DNA from: Pantoea vagans
Lineage (GTDB): Bacteria > Pseudomonadota > Gammaproteobacteria > Enterobacterales > Enterobacteriaceae
Reading direction: 5' to 3'
NCBI RefSeq assembly: GCF_004792415.1
Contig: NZ_CP038853.1
Location: 2,108,001 to 2,172,000 of the forward strand
Length of the DNA stretch: 64,000 bases
Shown: piece by piece, positions 34,834-43,911 of the stretch
Position numbering within the stretch: the first letter of the stretch is position 1
How the letters are laid out: each line of letters begins with the position of its first letter
Translations under genes and position numbers: made by a program
The notes under the pieces: generated by a model
Told to the model about the DNA's origin: nothing
The model's database searches: none
What the model saw: only the letters and a program-made list of their open reading frames with translations

Positions 34834-35751
34834 TTAGCCCTGAAGATGAATCGCCATTCCGTCCCAGCTCACCTCTATTCCCTGCTCCGTCAGAAACTGA
34901 CGCTGGGGTGACTGCTCATTAAGGATCGGATTGGTGTTGTTAATGTGGATCAGAATTTTGCGTTTAGCCGGCAGCGACGCCAGCAGCGCCATCAGCCCCT
35001 GCTCTTCCGCCAGCGCCAGATGGCCCATCGCCTTGCCGGTGTTGTGACCCACGCCGGTAGTCAGCAGCTCATCATCCTGCCAGACGGTGCCGTCAATCAG
35101 CAGGCAATCCGCTTTTTGCAGCCAGGGCAGGATCACCGCATCCGGCTCGCCCAGACCTGGCGCGTAGAGCAGCGTCTGGCCATTCGCCCGGTTTTCAATA
35201 AACAGCGCCACGTTATGGCCCGGCAGCGGCCGGTCGCGATAGGGCGAGTAAGGCGGTGCATTACTGATGATAGGAATCGCGGTGAACTGCAAATCGGTGC
35301 AGACATCGACGCTGAACGGCGTCAGGGGCGCAATTGGCCGGTGCTGTAAACCGCCGTTCCAGTGAGTCAGCATTGGAAAGATCGGGAAGCCGGTACTAAG
35401 GTCAGCATGCACTTCCGGCGTGCACCAGACCTGATGCGGACAGCCCTCACGCAGGCTCAGCAGCCCGGTGGTGTGATCGATCTGGCTGTCGGTGAGGATA
35501 ATTCCCCCGATCGCCGTGCCGCGCAGTACGCCCTTGCGGGTCAGTTCTGGCGTGTGCAGGATCTGCTGGCCGATGTCGGGTGATGCGTTACATAACACCC
35601 AGTCTTCACCGTTATCGCTGAGGATAATCGACGATTGCGTGCGTGCCTGAGCCTGAATGGTGCCATTACGCACGCCGTGGCAGTTGGCGCAGTTACAGTT
35701 CCACTGCGGAAACCCGCCACCCGCGGCTGAGCCGAGGATTTTGATAAACAT
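34834..35751 (-). CDS. pqqB: PqqB, metallo-beta-lactamase-fold PQQ biosynthesis protein
   Basis: A 305-residue protein beginning [20 protein letters not shown] with the cysteine cluster [11 protein letters not shown] that is standard in PqqB. The metal-binding region is [18 protein letters not shown] and the end has [13 protein letters not shown]. PqqB hydroxylates the Glu-Tyr intermediate. It starts 54 bp after pqqA, behind an intergenic hairpin that should lower its expression relative to pqqA. Confidence 0.96.
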   Translation of the reverse strand: MFIKILGSAAGGGFPQWNCNCANCHGVRNGTIQAQARTQSSIILSDNGEDWVLCNASPDIGQQILHTPELTRKGVLRGTAIGGIILTDSQIDHTTGLLSLREGCPHQVWCTPEVHADLSTGFPIFPMLTHWNGGLQHRPIAPLTPFSVDVCTDLQFTAIPIISNAPPYSPYRDRPLPGHNVALFIENRANGQTLLYAPGLGEPDAVILPWLQKADCLLIDGTVWQDDELLTTGVGHNTGKAMGHLALAEEQGLMALLASLPAKRKILIHINNTNPILNEQSPQRQFLTEQGIEVSWDGMAIHLQG

Positions 35752-35770
35752 AGAGGAAAACCAGAAGTTG

Positions 35771-35799
35771 AAAAAAAATGCCCGCTCAGAGGGCGGGCA
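35771..35799 (-). terminator. terminator/attenuator between pqqA and pqqB
   Basis: On the minus strand GCCCGC-CCTCTGA-GCGGGC is followed by ATTTTTTTT, only 7 bp after the pqqA stop. It should release most transcripts after pqqA and leave fewer full-length ones, giving excess PqqA substrate peptide over the enzymes. Confidence 0.88.
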
Positions 35800-35805
35800 G
35801 AACGA

Positions 35806-35877
35806 TTAACGGTTGGAGATGTAAAGAGTCACTTCCAGACCGAGACGCATATCAACGAAAGTTGGTTTTTTCCACAT
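35806..35877 (-). CDS. pqqA: PqqA, PQQ precursor peptide
   Basis: A 23-residue peptide, MWKKPTFVDMRLGLEVTLYI then SNR. Glu15 and Tyr19 in E-V-T-L-Y are the residues fused into PQQ. The ATG is preceded by AAGAGG-type sequence. It is the first gene of the pqq operon and is followed at once by a strong hairpin. Too short for ordinary ORF lists, but unambiguous from sequence and position. Confidence 0.97.
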   Translation of the reverse strand: MWKKPTFVDMRLGLEVTLYISNR

Positions 35878-36020
35878 GAGTTAATTCCTCTTGGTTAACA
35901 GTAAATGTGCTGTCTGAAATCGGCGTGACGGCTGTTAAATGAGAGCACCGTCACAATTTCCAGGCAGATGTTGCGCCAATGGCGCGTCGGGATCAAGCCC
36001 GGAACGTAAGGAAATTGTTA

Positions 36021-37037
36021 TCACAGCCCGGTCAGATGTAAAACCCGCTGCCAGTTTCCCCATGCCAGCTTCTCTGTCAGTCTCTGATCATAGCCCGCTT
36101 CCTGAAAAGCGGCGAGCAATCGCGGCATTCCGCTGACATCGCCCAGCGCGGCCGGAGGGGTAATCCCGTCGAAATCAGAGCCAAAGGCCACATGGTCGCT
36201 GCCCATTATCTTCAACAGGTGATCACAATGCTTAACAATTTCTGTTAATGGCGTGTCAGCGTCGCGTTTTCCATCGGCGCGCAGAAACGCATTGCCGAAA
36301 TTAATGCCAACCAGACCGCCGCTGTCGCGGATCGCCACCAGCTGGTCGTCGGTCAGATTGCGCGGCTGCGGGCAGAGCGCGTGCGCGTTGGAGTGGCTGG
36401 CGACCAGCGGCGCAGGGGAAAGCCGGGCGGTCTCCCGGAACGTCTTACTGTTCATGTGCGACACGTCGATCATCATCTTCAGCTCACCCGCCTGCTGAAT
36501 CAGTTTTTCACCGGCCGCGGTCAGCCCCGGTCCGGTATCGGGCGTGCCGGGAAAGGAGCCGCTGACGCCTTCACCAAAGCGGCTGCGCAGATTCCAGAAT
36601 GGCCCGATACTGCGCACCCCCGCCTGCCAGAAGGCGCGCAGTTGTTCGCCCTCTTCGTCCAGCGCGTCGGCACCTTCAATGTGCGCCACCATCGCCAGCA
36701 CGCCTTCCGCGCGGCAGGCGGCAATCTCGTCACTGCTGCGGCAGAGTCGCGCCCGTCCGCCTGACGCATCGGCCAGCTGCTGCAGGATATCGAGCTGCTG
36801 CCACATGATTTGCAGCGGTTCATACGGCTCATCAGCGCGGGCCGGTACAGCGCTGGCGATGTACGCCTGCGGCGGTACAAAGATCGCAAACAGCCCGCCG
36901 CCCATTTTGCCCTGCTGAATGCGCGGAAAGTCGAGATGACCCCGTTCAATCCCCTGATAAAATGCCTGCGCGGGCGCATCGCGATGATGCAGCCAGAGGT
37001 TGAGCAGCAGGTCGTTGTGGCCGTCAAAAATCAGCAT
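36021..37037 (-). CDS. membrane dipeptidase (peptidase M19)
   Basis: A 338-residue zinc dipeptidase of the renal dipeptidase family. The first metal motif is FDGHNDLLLNLW (H-x-D), the bridging Glu is in AHIEGADAL, metal His residues follow in MMIDVSHMNSKTF and ASHSNAHAL, and DHVAFGSDFDG closes the active site. It sits directly upstream of pqqA on the same strand, 143 bp away. M19 dipeptidases are common neighbours of pqq genes, so it might clear PqqA-derived dipeptide or fragments; that is inference. Confidence 0.88.
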   Translation of the reverse strand: MLIFDGHNDLLLNLWLHHRDAPAQAFYQGIERGHLDFPRIQQGKMGGGLFAIFVPPQAYIASAVPARADEPYEPLQIMWQQLDILQQLADASGGRARLCRSSDEIAACRAEGVLAMVAHIEGADALDEEGEQLRAFWQAGVRSIGPFWNLRSRFGEGVSGSFPGTPDTGPGLTAAGEKLIQQAGELKMMIDVSHMNSKTFRETARLSPAPLVASHSNAHALCPQPRNLTDDQLVAIRDSGGLVGINFGNAFLRADGKRDADTPLTEIVKHCDHLLKIMGSDHVAFGSDFDGITPPAALGDVSGMPRLLAAFQEAGYDQRLTEKLAWGNWQRVLHLTGL

Positions 37038-37204
37038 AAGTGTTCACCCGGATAAACAGGCGACCATGCTAACCCTGCCTGGCGGATTCATCAAACAGGA
37101 GCGCACGCAGGGTGTTGTCACTTTTGCGCGTCAGGTTGTCAGCATTGCGCGCGCGGCCCACAGAGCGTGTCGGCAGACTGGTAAGAAAACACAAGGAGAT
37201 TCCT

Positions 37205-38920
37205 ATGCTGACCCAACCTGCTGATAAATATCGTTCCTCCCCGGTCGTCACCCTGCCCGACCGCCAGTGGCCGTCGCGCCAGCTGACGCAGGCTCCGCGC
37301 TGGCTCTCGACAGATTTGCGTGATGGCAATCAGGCGCTGGCAGAGCCGATGGATCGGGAGCGGAAGATGGCCTTCTGGGACCTGCTGCTGCGCTGCGGGT
37401 TCCGCGAGATTGAGGTCGCCTTTCCCTCGGCGTCACAGACAGATTTCGATTTCGTGCGTGATCTGATTGAGCAGCAGCGCATCCAGGATGAGGTGACGTT
37501 ACAGGTGCTGACTCAGGCGCGCGAGGATCTGATTGCCCGTACGTTTGTGTCATTACAGGGTGTGCCGCGCGCCATCGTACATCTTTACAACGCCACCGCA
37601 CCGCTGTTTCGCGAGCGGGTGTTTAAACAGAGCAAAGCGGAAATCGTGGCGCTGGCGACGGCCGGTGCCCGGCAGATCCGCGCGGAATGCGAGGCGCAGC
37701 CGGAGACCCACTGGACCTTTGAATATTCGCCTGAGACCTTCTGCTTTACCGAGCCGGAGTTTGTGCTGGAGATCTGCGAGGCGGTGGCCGATGTCTGGCA
37801 GCCTGACGCGCAGCGGCCAATGATCATTAACCTGCCCGCCACCGTGGAGGTGAATACCCCCAACGTCTATGCCGATCAGATTGAGTTTTTCTGCCGTCAC
37901 TTCAGCCGTCGCGACGCCGTCTGCATCAGCGTACATCCGCACAACGATCGCGGCACCGGCGTCGCCTGTGCAGAGCTGGCGCTGCTGGCGGGCGCTGACC
38001 GGGTCGAAGGCTGCCTGTTTGGCAACGGCGAACGCACCGGCAATGTGGACCTGATAACGCTGGCGCTCAATCTCTATACCCAGGGCGTTTCGCCGCAGCT
38101 CGATTTCAGCCAGATGCATGAGGTGATTGAGGTCGTGACCCGCTGCAACCAGCTGCCGGTTCATCCCCGTCACCCCTATGCAGGCGAACTGGTCTTCACT
38201 GCCTTCTCCGGCTCTCATCAGGATGCGATTAAAAAAGGATTCGCCATCCGTGCCGAACAGCAGGAGAAAGAGTGGCAGATGCCCTACCTGCCTTTGGATC
38301 CAGCCGACATTGGCTGCAGCTATGAGGCGGTGATCCGCGTGAACAGTCAGTCCGGAAAAAGTGGTGCCGCCTGGCTGCTGGAGCAGAATCACGGGTTGCA
38401 GATGCCGCGTGCGCTGCAGCAGGATTTCAGCCGCTGTGTTCAGCTGGAGACGGACCGGCACGGCGGCGAAATGACGCACTATGCACTATGGCAGCTCTTC
38501 TGCCGCCAGTATGGCGTGACGCAGCCTGCGGTGGCATTGCAGCGGGCTGACAGTCAGAGTGACAGCGGCGGACAGACGCAGATCATCGCCAGCGTGCTGG
38601 TTCAGGACCGCTCGCTGACACTGACCGGCAGCGGCAACGGTTGGTTGTCGGCGGCGGTGAATGCCCTGCGCAGCGCGTTTGACCTGCAACTGACCATTGA
38701 GGATTATCATGAGCATGCGCTGGGACGGCGCAGCGACAGCCGTTCTGTGGCCTATATCAGCTGCGTGGATGCCCGGGGTGTACGGGTCTGGGGAGTGAGT
38801 ATCGACAACGATACGGCCCGCGCCGCGTTGCAGGCGCTGCTCAGCGCGGCAGGCCAGATTCTGCAGGCGGGAAGTAGTCAGTGGGCGCAACGCCCAGCAG
38901 ACGACGAAACATCGCACTAA
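37205..38920 (+). CDS. leuA: 2-isopropylmalate synthase, LeuA2 type
   Basis: A 571-residue synthase of the long LeuA2 type. The catalytic barrel begins LSTDLRDGNQALAEPMDRER (metal Asp, catalytic Arg) and has SVHPHNDRGTGVACAE (metal His pair) and LFGNGERTGNVDL. The C-terminal allosteric domain follows near residue 440, with LTLTGSGNGWLSAAVNALRS. It condenses acetyl-CoA with 2-oxoisovalerate or a related keto acid. It stands away from any leuBCD genes, so a second LeuA for a side pathway, such as a keto-acid elongation, is possible. AGGAG precedes the ATG. Confidence 0.88.
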   Translation: MLTQPADKYRSSPVVTLPDRQWPSRQLTQAPRWLSTDLRDGNQALAEPMDRERKMAFWDLLLRCGFREIEVAFPSASQTDFDFVRDLIEQQRIQDEVTLQVLTQAREDLIARTFVSLQGVPRAIVHLYNATAPLFRERVFKQSKAEIVALATAGARQIRAECEAQPETHWTFEYSPETFCFTEPEFVLEICEAVADVWQPDAQRPMIINLPATVEVNTPNVYADQIEFFCRHFSRRDAVCISVHPHNDRGTGVACAELALLAGADRVEGCLFGNGERTGNVDLITLALNLYTQGVSPQLDFSQMHEVIEVVTRCNQLPVHPRHPYAGELVFTAFSGSHQDAIKKGFAIRAEQQEKEWQMPYLPLDPADIGCSYEAVIRVNSQSGKSGAAWLLEQNHGLQMPRALQQDFSRCVQLETDRHGGEMTHYALWQLFCRQYGVTQPAVALQRADSQSDSGGQTQIIASVLVQDRSLTLTGSGNGWLSAAVNALRSAFDLQLTIEDYHEHALGRRSDSRSVAYISCVDARGVRVWGVSIDNDTARAALQALLSAAGQILQAGSSQWAQRPADDETSH

Positions 38921-39620
38921 ATGCGCTGGGGCTTTCATAGCCCAGTTCCAGCGCCACCCGCAACACGGAGTCGCCCTGCGCCAGCCGCGTCAGAGCGATT
39001 GCCAGGCGGGCACGTCGCACCCAGTCGCTGAACTGCAGTCCGGTTTCGCGTATGAAATGACGGGCCAGCGTGCGGCCCGAGACATTCATCTGAGCGCTGG
39101 CACGCTCCAGCGTCCAGCTTTCACCGGGCGTCTGCTGGATCTGCTCGCACAGCGACTGTAACCGTGGGCTGTCGGGCGTCGGCAGCGCAAACGGCAGCAC
39201 ATCCATGCCCCGAACCTCATCCAGAATCAACTCCATCACCCGCTCGGCCCGGCTCCCGGCGCTGTACTGCTCCGGCAGGCTCAGCGCCGTGACAATCAGC
39301 TCACGCAGCAGCGGCTAGATCTGCACCACCTGACAACTGGCGGGCAGATCGGCGCGCGCCAGCGGATCGATAAACAGCGTACGCGCCGCGACGCTGCCGG
39401 TAATGTGCAGCGCATGGCGGGTAAACGCGGGCAGCCAGACGCCGCGACTCGGCGGCACTATCCAGCTGCCGAACTCCGTCTCGACCCGCACCACGCCGCT
39501 CAGCGTGTGGATCAACTGGGCGCAGGCGTGATGATGCCAGGGTTCACTGGCACCGTGCAGGTAGTCGTGCGCCAGTGGCACCAGCGGGCGCGTGCTGAAG
39601 TCAAAATGCTGCTGACTCAT
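38841..39620 (-). pseudogene. AraC-family regulator split by an in-frame amber codon
   Basis: The same reading frame holds a cupin sensor part (39318-39620, MSQQHFDFSTRPLVPLAHDY, with WHHHACAQLIHTLSG) and an AraC DNA-binding part (38841-39239, with SGRTLARHFIRETGLQFSDW and ALELGYESPSAFSAMFRRLL). A single TAG at 39315-39317 separates them; the sequence right after it (PLLRELIVTALSLPEQY) continues the family pattern without a frame change. Read through, it would be a normal 259-residue regulator. The 3' end overlaps the leuA 3' end by 80 bp, and its ATG overlaps the dehydrogenase stop. Probably a recent nonsense allele, or a sequencing error. Confidence 0.8.
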
Positions 39621-40477
39621 TGCGCCTTCAGATAGCGGTAGATGACCGCCAGATCCTCTTCACCGTGGCCGGCGTCCACCGCCTGCTGCCAGAGCTGCGC
39701 GATGTTCTCCAGCGCCGGTAAGGGTGTTTCAGCCGCATCCAGCGCCAGGCGGGCATCTTTCAGCGCCCAGATCAGATGCATCTGCGGCGTGTAGTCGTCG
39801 CTGGCGATCATCCCAAGCTTCATCTTCGCATACGGCGCGGCCAGCGGACCGCCCTCCAGCACCTGCCAGAGATCGTCGGTTGAAAAGCCGAAATCCTCTG
39901 CCAGCCGGGTGCTCTCCGCCAGGCTCTGCATCATGCCGATCAGCCAACTGTTAATGACCAGCTTCATCCGGGTGCTTTTGCCCGCCTCGCCCAGCCACTT
40001 TGTCCCTTTGCTGATGGCGGCAAACACCGCCTCTGCCGCCTGGGCACGGCTCTGATCGCCGCTGGCCAGCACCAGAATCTGTGCGTTTTCTGCGGGTGCT
40101 TTGGTGCCGGAAACCGGCGCGTCAATGAACAGCAAATCCGGTCGTTCCGCTGCGAAAAAGCCGATCAGCGCATCGGTTTTTTCCACGCCGATGGTGCCCA
40201 TCTGACACAGCGTTGCACCCTGCTTCAATGCCGCTTTAGCCTGATGCAGCACCTGCTCTGTGGTGTCGCCGTCGGAGAGCATGGCGATGACCACATCGGC
40301 TTCACGCACCGCCTCTTCCGGTGAATCAGCCAGCTGCAATCCGGCGTCCAGCAAATCTTCGCCGCGCGCGCGGGTGCGGTTCCAGCCGTGTACGCGAAAG
40401 CCTTTTTTCAGCAGGTTGGCGGCAAATGCGTGCCCCATTGCGCCTAATCCCAGAACCGCCACTTCAGGTTGTTTCAT
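39617..40477 (-). CDS. NAD(P)-dependent beta-hydroxyacid dehydrogenase
   Basis: A 286-residue 3-hydroxyisobutyrate dehydrogenase-family protein. The dinucleotide loop is VLGLGAMGHAFAANLLKKG, the substrate loop is FIDAPVSGTKAPAEN and the catalytic Lys is in STRMKLVINSW. The NADP-preferring NRTRAR after the second strand suggests NADPH. Such proteins reduce small aldehydes or succinic semialdehyde. Start at 40477 behind GGGAG; an ATG 12 bp earlier is less likely. The stop overlaps the start of the broken AraC regulator, which may once have been co-expressed. Confidence 0.88.
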   Translation of the reverse strand: MKQPEVAVLGLGAMGHAFAANLLKKGFRVHGWNRTRARGEDLLDAGLQLADSPEEAVREADVVIAMLSDGDTTEQVLHQAKAALKQGATLCQMGTIGVEKTDALIGFFAAERPDLLFIDAPVSGTKAPAENAQILVLASGDQSRAQAAEAVFAAISKGTKWLGEAGKSTRMKLVINSWLIGMMQSLAESTRLAEDFGFSTDDLWQVLEGGPLAAPYAKMKLGMIASDDYTPQMHLIWALKDARLALDAAETPLPALENIAQLWQQAVDAGHGEEDLAVIYRYLKAQ

Positions 40478-40671
40478 GCTGACTCCCATAAGTTTGTGTC
40501 TGCATCCGTCAACGCTGGATGCCTTATTACTGCAAAAGATGGATTCCAGCCTGGCGGTAAACAGCGAAAAAATCCAGCGTGAAACGGTGTACCCCGGCAC
40601 CCCGAAGCCTTACCATATGCGGCAATTGTTCCACCTGGTTCATTTACGCTTCTTTTTTCAGGCCTCTGATA

Positions 40672-42792
40672 ATGAAAATACTCTCTCTGCGTCAGGCGAC
40701 GCTGCTGATGTTGCCTGCCATTTTGCCGCTGCCGCTGCTGGCGGCAGACAATGACAATACCCTGGTCGTGACGGCTGCCCCGCCGGAAACGGGCCTTAAC
40801 GAGCTTGATACCCCCGCCGCCCTGAGTGTGGTCAGCGGCGACGATATGCGTCAGGCGGCACCGCGCGTGAACCTGTCGGAAAATCTCAGCAGCGTGCCGG
40901 GTCTGCAAATCCAAAACAGACAGAACTACGCACAGGATCTGCAGCTGTCGATGCGCGGCTTTGGCTCCCGCTCAACCTACGGCGTGCGCGGTCTGCGCAT
41001 CTATGTGGATGGGATCCCGGCCACCATGCCGGACGGTCAGGCACAGACCTCCAACATTGATATCGGCTCGATTGATCATGTCGAGGTACTGCGTGGCCCC
41101 TTTTCTGCGCTCTACGGCAACGCCTCGGGCGGCGTGATCAACGTGACCACTCAGCAGGGTCAGCAGCCGACCACGCTGGAAGCAGGCAGCTGGTACGGCA
41201 GTTACGGCAGCTGGCGCAACAGCGTCAAAGCCAGTGGCGCGACCGGTGATGGCACGCACGCCGGGGATGTGAACTACACCGTCTCCGCCTCCCGCTTTAC
41301 CACCCATGGCTATCGCGATCACAGTTCTGCGCAGAAGAACCTCGGCAACGCCCGGCTTGGCGTGCGTATCGATGATGTCAGCACCCTGACGCTGCTGTTT
41401 AACAGCGTGCACATCGACGCTCAGGATCCCGGCGGCTTAACCGAGGCACAGTGGCGTGACAATCCGCGCCAGGTGGTCAGCAACGTTACGCTCTACAACA
41501 CCCGTAAAACGGTGGATCAGACCCAGGGCGGCCTGCGTTATCAGCGCCAGATGAGTGAAAACGATGACCTCAGCGTAATGCTCTATGCGGGAGTGCGCGA
41601 AACCACGCAGTTTCAGTCCATTCCCGCCGCCGTTCAGCGTAATCCGTCCCATCCAGGAGGCGTGATCGACCTGACCCGCCACTATCAGGGCGTCGATACC
41701 CGCTGGACCCATCGCGACACGCTGCTGTCGATTCCGGTGGCGGTGACCGGTGGACTCGACTACGAAACCATGACCGAGCGCCGCAAAGGCTATGAAAACT
41801 TCACGGTCAGCAACGGCGTCACGCAGCTGGGCGAACAGGGCAATCTGCGCCGCAACGAGCGCAACCTGATGTGGACGCTCGATCCTTATGTGCAGACCAA
41901 CTGGCAGCTCACCGATAAACTGTCGCTGGATGCAGGCGTGCGCTTCAGCACCGTCAACTTTGACTCCAATGACTTCTATATCCGGCCCGGTAACGGCGAC
42001 GACAGCGGTGAGGCGCGCTATCACAAGTGGCTGCCCGCGGCGGCGCTGAAGTACGCCTTTGATCCCAGCTGGAACGCGTGGATCTCGGCCGGACGCGGCT
42101 TTGAAACTCCAACTATTAATGAGCTTTCATACCGTTCAGATGGCGCAACCGGCCTGAATCTGGGGCTGAAACCGGCCACCAGTGACACGCTGGAGATCGG
42201 CAGCAAAAAACGCATCGGCAATGGCCTGATCAGCGCGGCGCTGTTCCAGACCGATACCCGCGATGAGATTGTCGCGGATGCCAGCAGTGGCGGACGCACC
42301 ACCTATAAAAATGCCGGTCAGACCCGCCGTCGCGGTCTGGAGTTAAGCCTGGACCAGCAGTTTGCCTGGGACTGGCGGCTGAAGATGGCCTATACGCTGC
42401 TGGATGCGCGCTATCGCAGCAACGCCTGTGGCAGCGACAGCTGTGACGGCAACCGCATTCCTGGCATTGCGCGAAACATGGCGTACGCCGGACTCGGCTA
42501 TCTGCCGGAACAGGGCTTTTACGCAGGCAGTGAAGTGCGTTATCTGAGCCAGATCGCCGCTGAAGATCAGAACAACGTGAATACGCCGTCCTACACCGTG
42601 GCGGCGGTAAATAGTGGCTATAAGTGGCTGGTGGATAACTGGACGCTGGATCTGTTTGGCCGGGTCGATAACCTGTTTGACCGGCACTATGTGGGTTCAG
42701 TGATTGTGAATGAGAGCAATGGTCGCTACTTCGAATCGGCACCGGGCCGCAACTACAGCGTCGGCGTGACGCTGGGTTACGCCTTCCGCTAA
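40672..42792 (+). CDS. pqqU: PqqU (YncD), TonB-dependent PQQ receptor
   Basis: A 706-residue outer-membrane receptor. The signal peptide ends near LLAA-D (residue 25), the TonB box is about TLVVTAAP, and the plug shows SMRGFGSRSTYGVRGLRIYV and EVLRGPFSALYGNASGGVIN. Large parts match E. coli YncD (recalled), for example LDTPAALSVV, VPGLQIQNRQNYAQDLQLS and FGRVDNLFDRHYVGSVIVNE. YncD has been shown to import PQQ and was renamed PqqU. It is divergent from the hydroxyacid dehydrogenase and only 5 kb from the pqq biosynthesis operon. No Fur box was seen upstream, as expected for a non-iron receptor. Confidence 0.9.
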   Translation: MKILSLRQATLLMLPAILPLPLLAADNDNTLVVTAAPPETGLNELDTPAALSVVSGDDMRQAAPRVNLSENLSSVPGLQIQNRQNYAQDLQLSMRGFGSRSTYGVRGLRIYVDGIPATMPDGQAQTSNIDIGSIDHVEVLRGPFSALYGNASGGVINVTTQQGQQPTTLEAGSWYGSYGSWRNSVKASGATGDGTHAGDVNYTVSASRFTTHGYRDHSSAQKNLGNARLGVRIDDVSTLTLLFNSVHIDAQDPGGLTEAQWRDNPRQVVSNVTLYNTRKTVDQTQGGLRYQRQMSENDDLSVMLYAGVRETTQFQSIPAAVQRNPSHPGGVIDLTRHYQGVDTRWTHRDTLLSIPVAVTGGLDYETMTERRKGYENFTVSNGVTQLGEQGNLRRNERNLMWTLDPYVQTNWQLTDKLSLDAGVRFSTVNFDSNDFYIRPGNGDDSGEARYHKWLPAAALKYAFDPSWNAWISAGRGFETPTINELSYRSDGATGLNLGLKPATSDTLEIGSKKRIGNGLISAALFQTDTRDEIVADASSGGRTTYKNAGQTRRRGLELSLDQQFAWDWRLKMAYTLLDARYRSNACGSDSCDGNRIPGIARNMAYAGLGYLPEQGFYAGSEVRYLSQIAAEDQNNVNTPSYTVAAVNSGYKWLVDNWTLDLFGRVDNLFDRHYVGSVIVNESNGRYFESAPGRNYSVGVTLGYAFR

Positions 42793-42799
42793 ACCTATC

Positions 42800-42822
42800 C
42801 GGGCCACCCTTGCGGTGGCCCG
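42800..42822 (+). terminator. hairpin after pqqU
   Basis: CGGGCCACC-CTTG-CGGTGGCCCG-type stem eight bases after the stop. It lacks a long T run (AATCTTACTG), so efficiency is uncertain. Confidence 0.55.
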
Positions 42823-42843
42823 AATCTTACTGTCACCCGTTTA

Positions 42844-43404
42844 TCAGGCGCGGGATTTCAGCTGCGTCACAATATCCTCACAGCTGCCGGTTTCACCCAG
42901 GCGCGGGAAGATCAACTTCACACTATTGTTGTGCGTATCCATATTGAGATCGGTCATCGCATCGGTCGCCAGCGTGACGTTGTAACCCAATTCATACGCC
43001 TGGCGCGCAGTAGACTCCACGCCGATGCTGGTCGCGATACCGCAGATCACCACCTGAGTAATGCCGCGCTTTTGCAGTTCCTCATGCAGTGACGTGTTAT
43101 GAAACGCGCCCCAGGTTTTCTTGGTGACGGTTAGATCATTCTGCTGCGGCGTCATCGCCGGCACCAGCGTGGCCCAGTCGGCAGGCAGGTCGCCGCTGTG
43201 ACGCGCCTGCTCGTTACGGCCCGGTGCCCCACCGGCCACGTTAACCAGCACCACCGGCAGGTCGTGCGCGCGAAACGCCTCAGCCAGAACGGCACAGCGT
43301 TCGATAACCGGCTGCGGTTCATGAACCAGCGGCAGCGCTACGATGCCGTGTTGCAGGTCGATAACAATCAGCGCAGTTTTTGCATCAAGTGTGGTTACAG
43401 CCAT
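42844..43404 (-). CDS. isochorismatase-family hydrolase lacking the catalytic Cys
   Basis: A 186-residue cysteine-hydrolase fold protein. Asp of the triad is in ALIVIDLQHGIV and Lys in VTKKTWGAFHNT. The usual nucleophile motif G-x-x-T-x-x-C-V is GIATSIGVESTAR here, with Gly at the Cys position, as in the true isochorismatase EntB, which works without the thiol. So it may hydrolyse an isochorismate-like ether rather than an amide. A MarR gene lies 15 bp upstream on the same strand; the two probably form one operon. Confidence 0.85.
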   Translation of the reverse strand: MAVTTLDAKTALIVIDLQHGIVALPLVHEPQPVIERCAVLAEAFRAHDLPVVLVNVAGGAPGRNEQARHSGDLPADWATLVPAMTPQQNDLTVTKKTWGAFHNTSLHEELQKRGITQVVICGIATSIGVESTARQAYELGYNVTLATDAMTDLNMDTHNNSVKLIFPRLGETGSCEDIVTQLKSRA

Positions 43405-43419
43405 GTTGGATCCTCGGGT

Positions 43420-43845
43420 TTAATATTCAGTGAGTCGTTTCAGAAGAGGGAGAACGTCGGTCAGTTGCTGCTGCTCTGCCGGGCTGAGCCGCGCGTCGAG
43501 CGTCCGGACCAGCCAGTCATCGCGCATTGCGCGACTCGACGTAATCACCGCCAGACTCGACGCGGTGGGCAGATAGCGGGTTTTACGGCCATCATGGGGA
43601 TCGGGCTCGCCCGTGATTAATTCTGCCGCCACTAATCCGGCGACGGTTGTCCCCATCGACTGGGTGCGTACGCCCTCGGCGGCGGCCAGTTGCGTCACCG
43701 TCATCGCCCCGTCGCGCACCAGATGCCCCAGCACCGCCACCTGCGACCAGGTGAGTTCGCCAGGCGGTGCCGACTCGCGCAGCCGGCGGCCCAGCTTGCC
43801 CACCAGCATGCGCAGCGTGGCAGCAGATTCAGTCAGATCGCGCAT
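43420..43845 (-). CDS. MarR-family regulator
   Basis: A 141-residue MarR protein with winged helix GELTWSQVAVLGHLVRDGAM, recognition part VTQLAAAEGVRTQSMGTTVA and wing PDPHDGRKTRYLPTASS. It precedes the isochorismatase-like hydrolase gene by 15 bp on the same strand, so it likely regulates that gene and itself in response to an aromatic compound. Confidence 0.85.
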   Translation of the reverse strand: MRDLTESAATLRMLVGKLGRRLRESAPPGELTWSQVAVLGHLVRDGAMTVTQLAAAEGVRTQSMGTTVAGLVAAELITGEPDPHDGRKTRYLPTASSLAVITSSRAMRDDWLVRTLDARLSPAEQQQLTDVLPLLKRLTEY

Positions 43846-43911
43846 TTCCCGTCTCCATCGATAAGCAAAAGTATAAAGATACGAAGGTAAACTGTGTAGT
43901 TTGCTGCGGTA

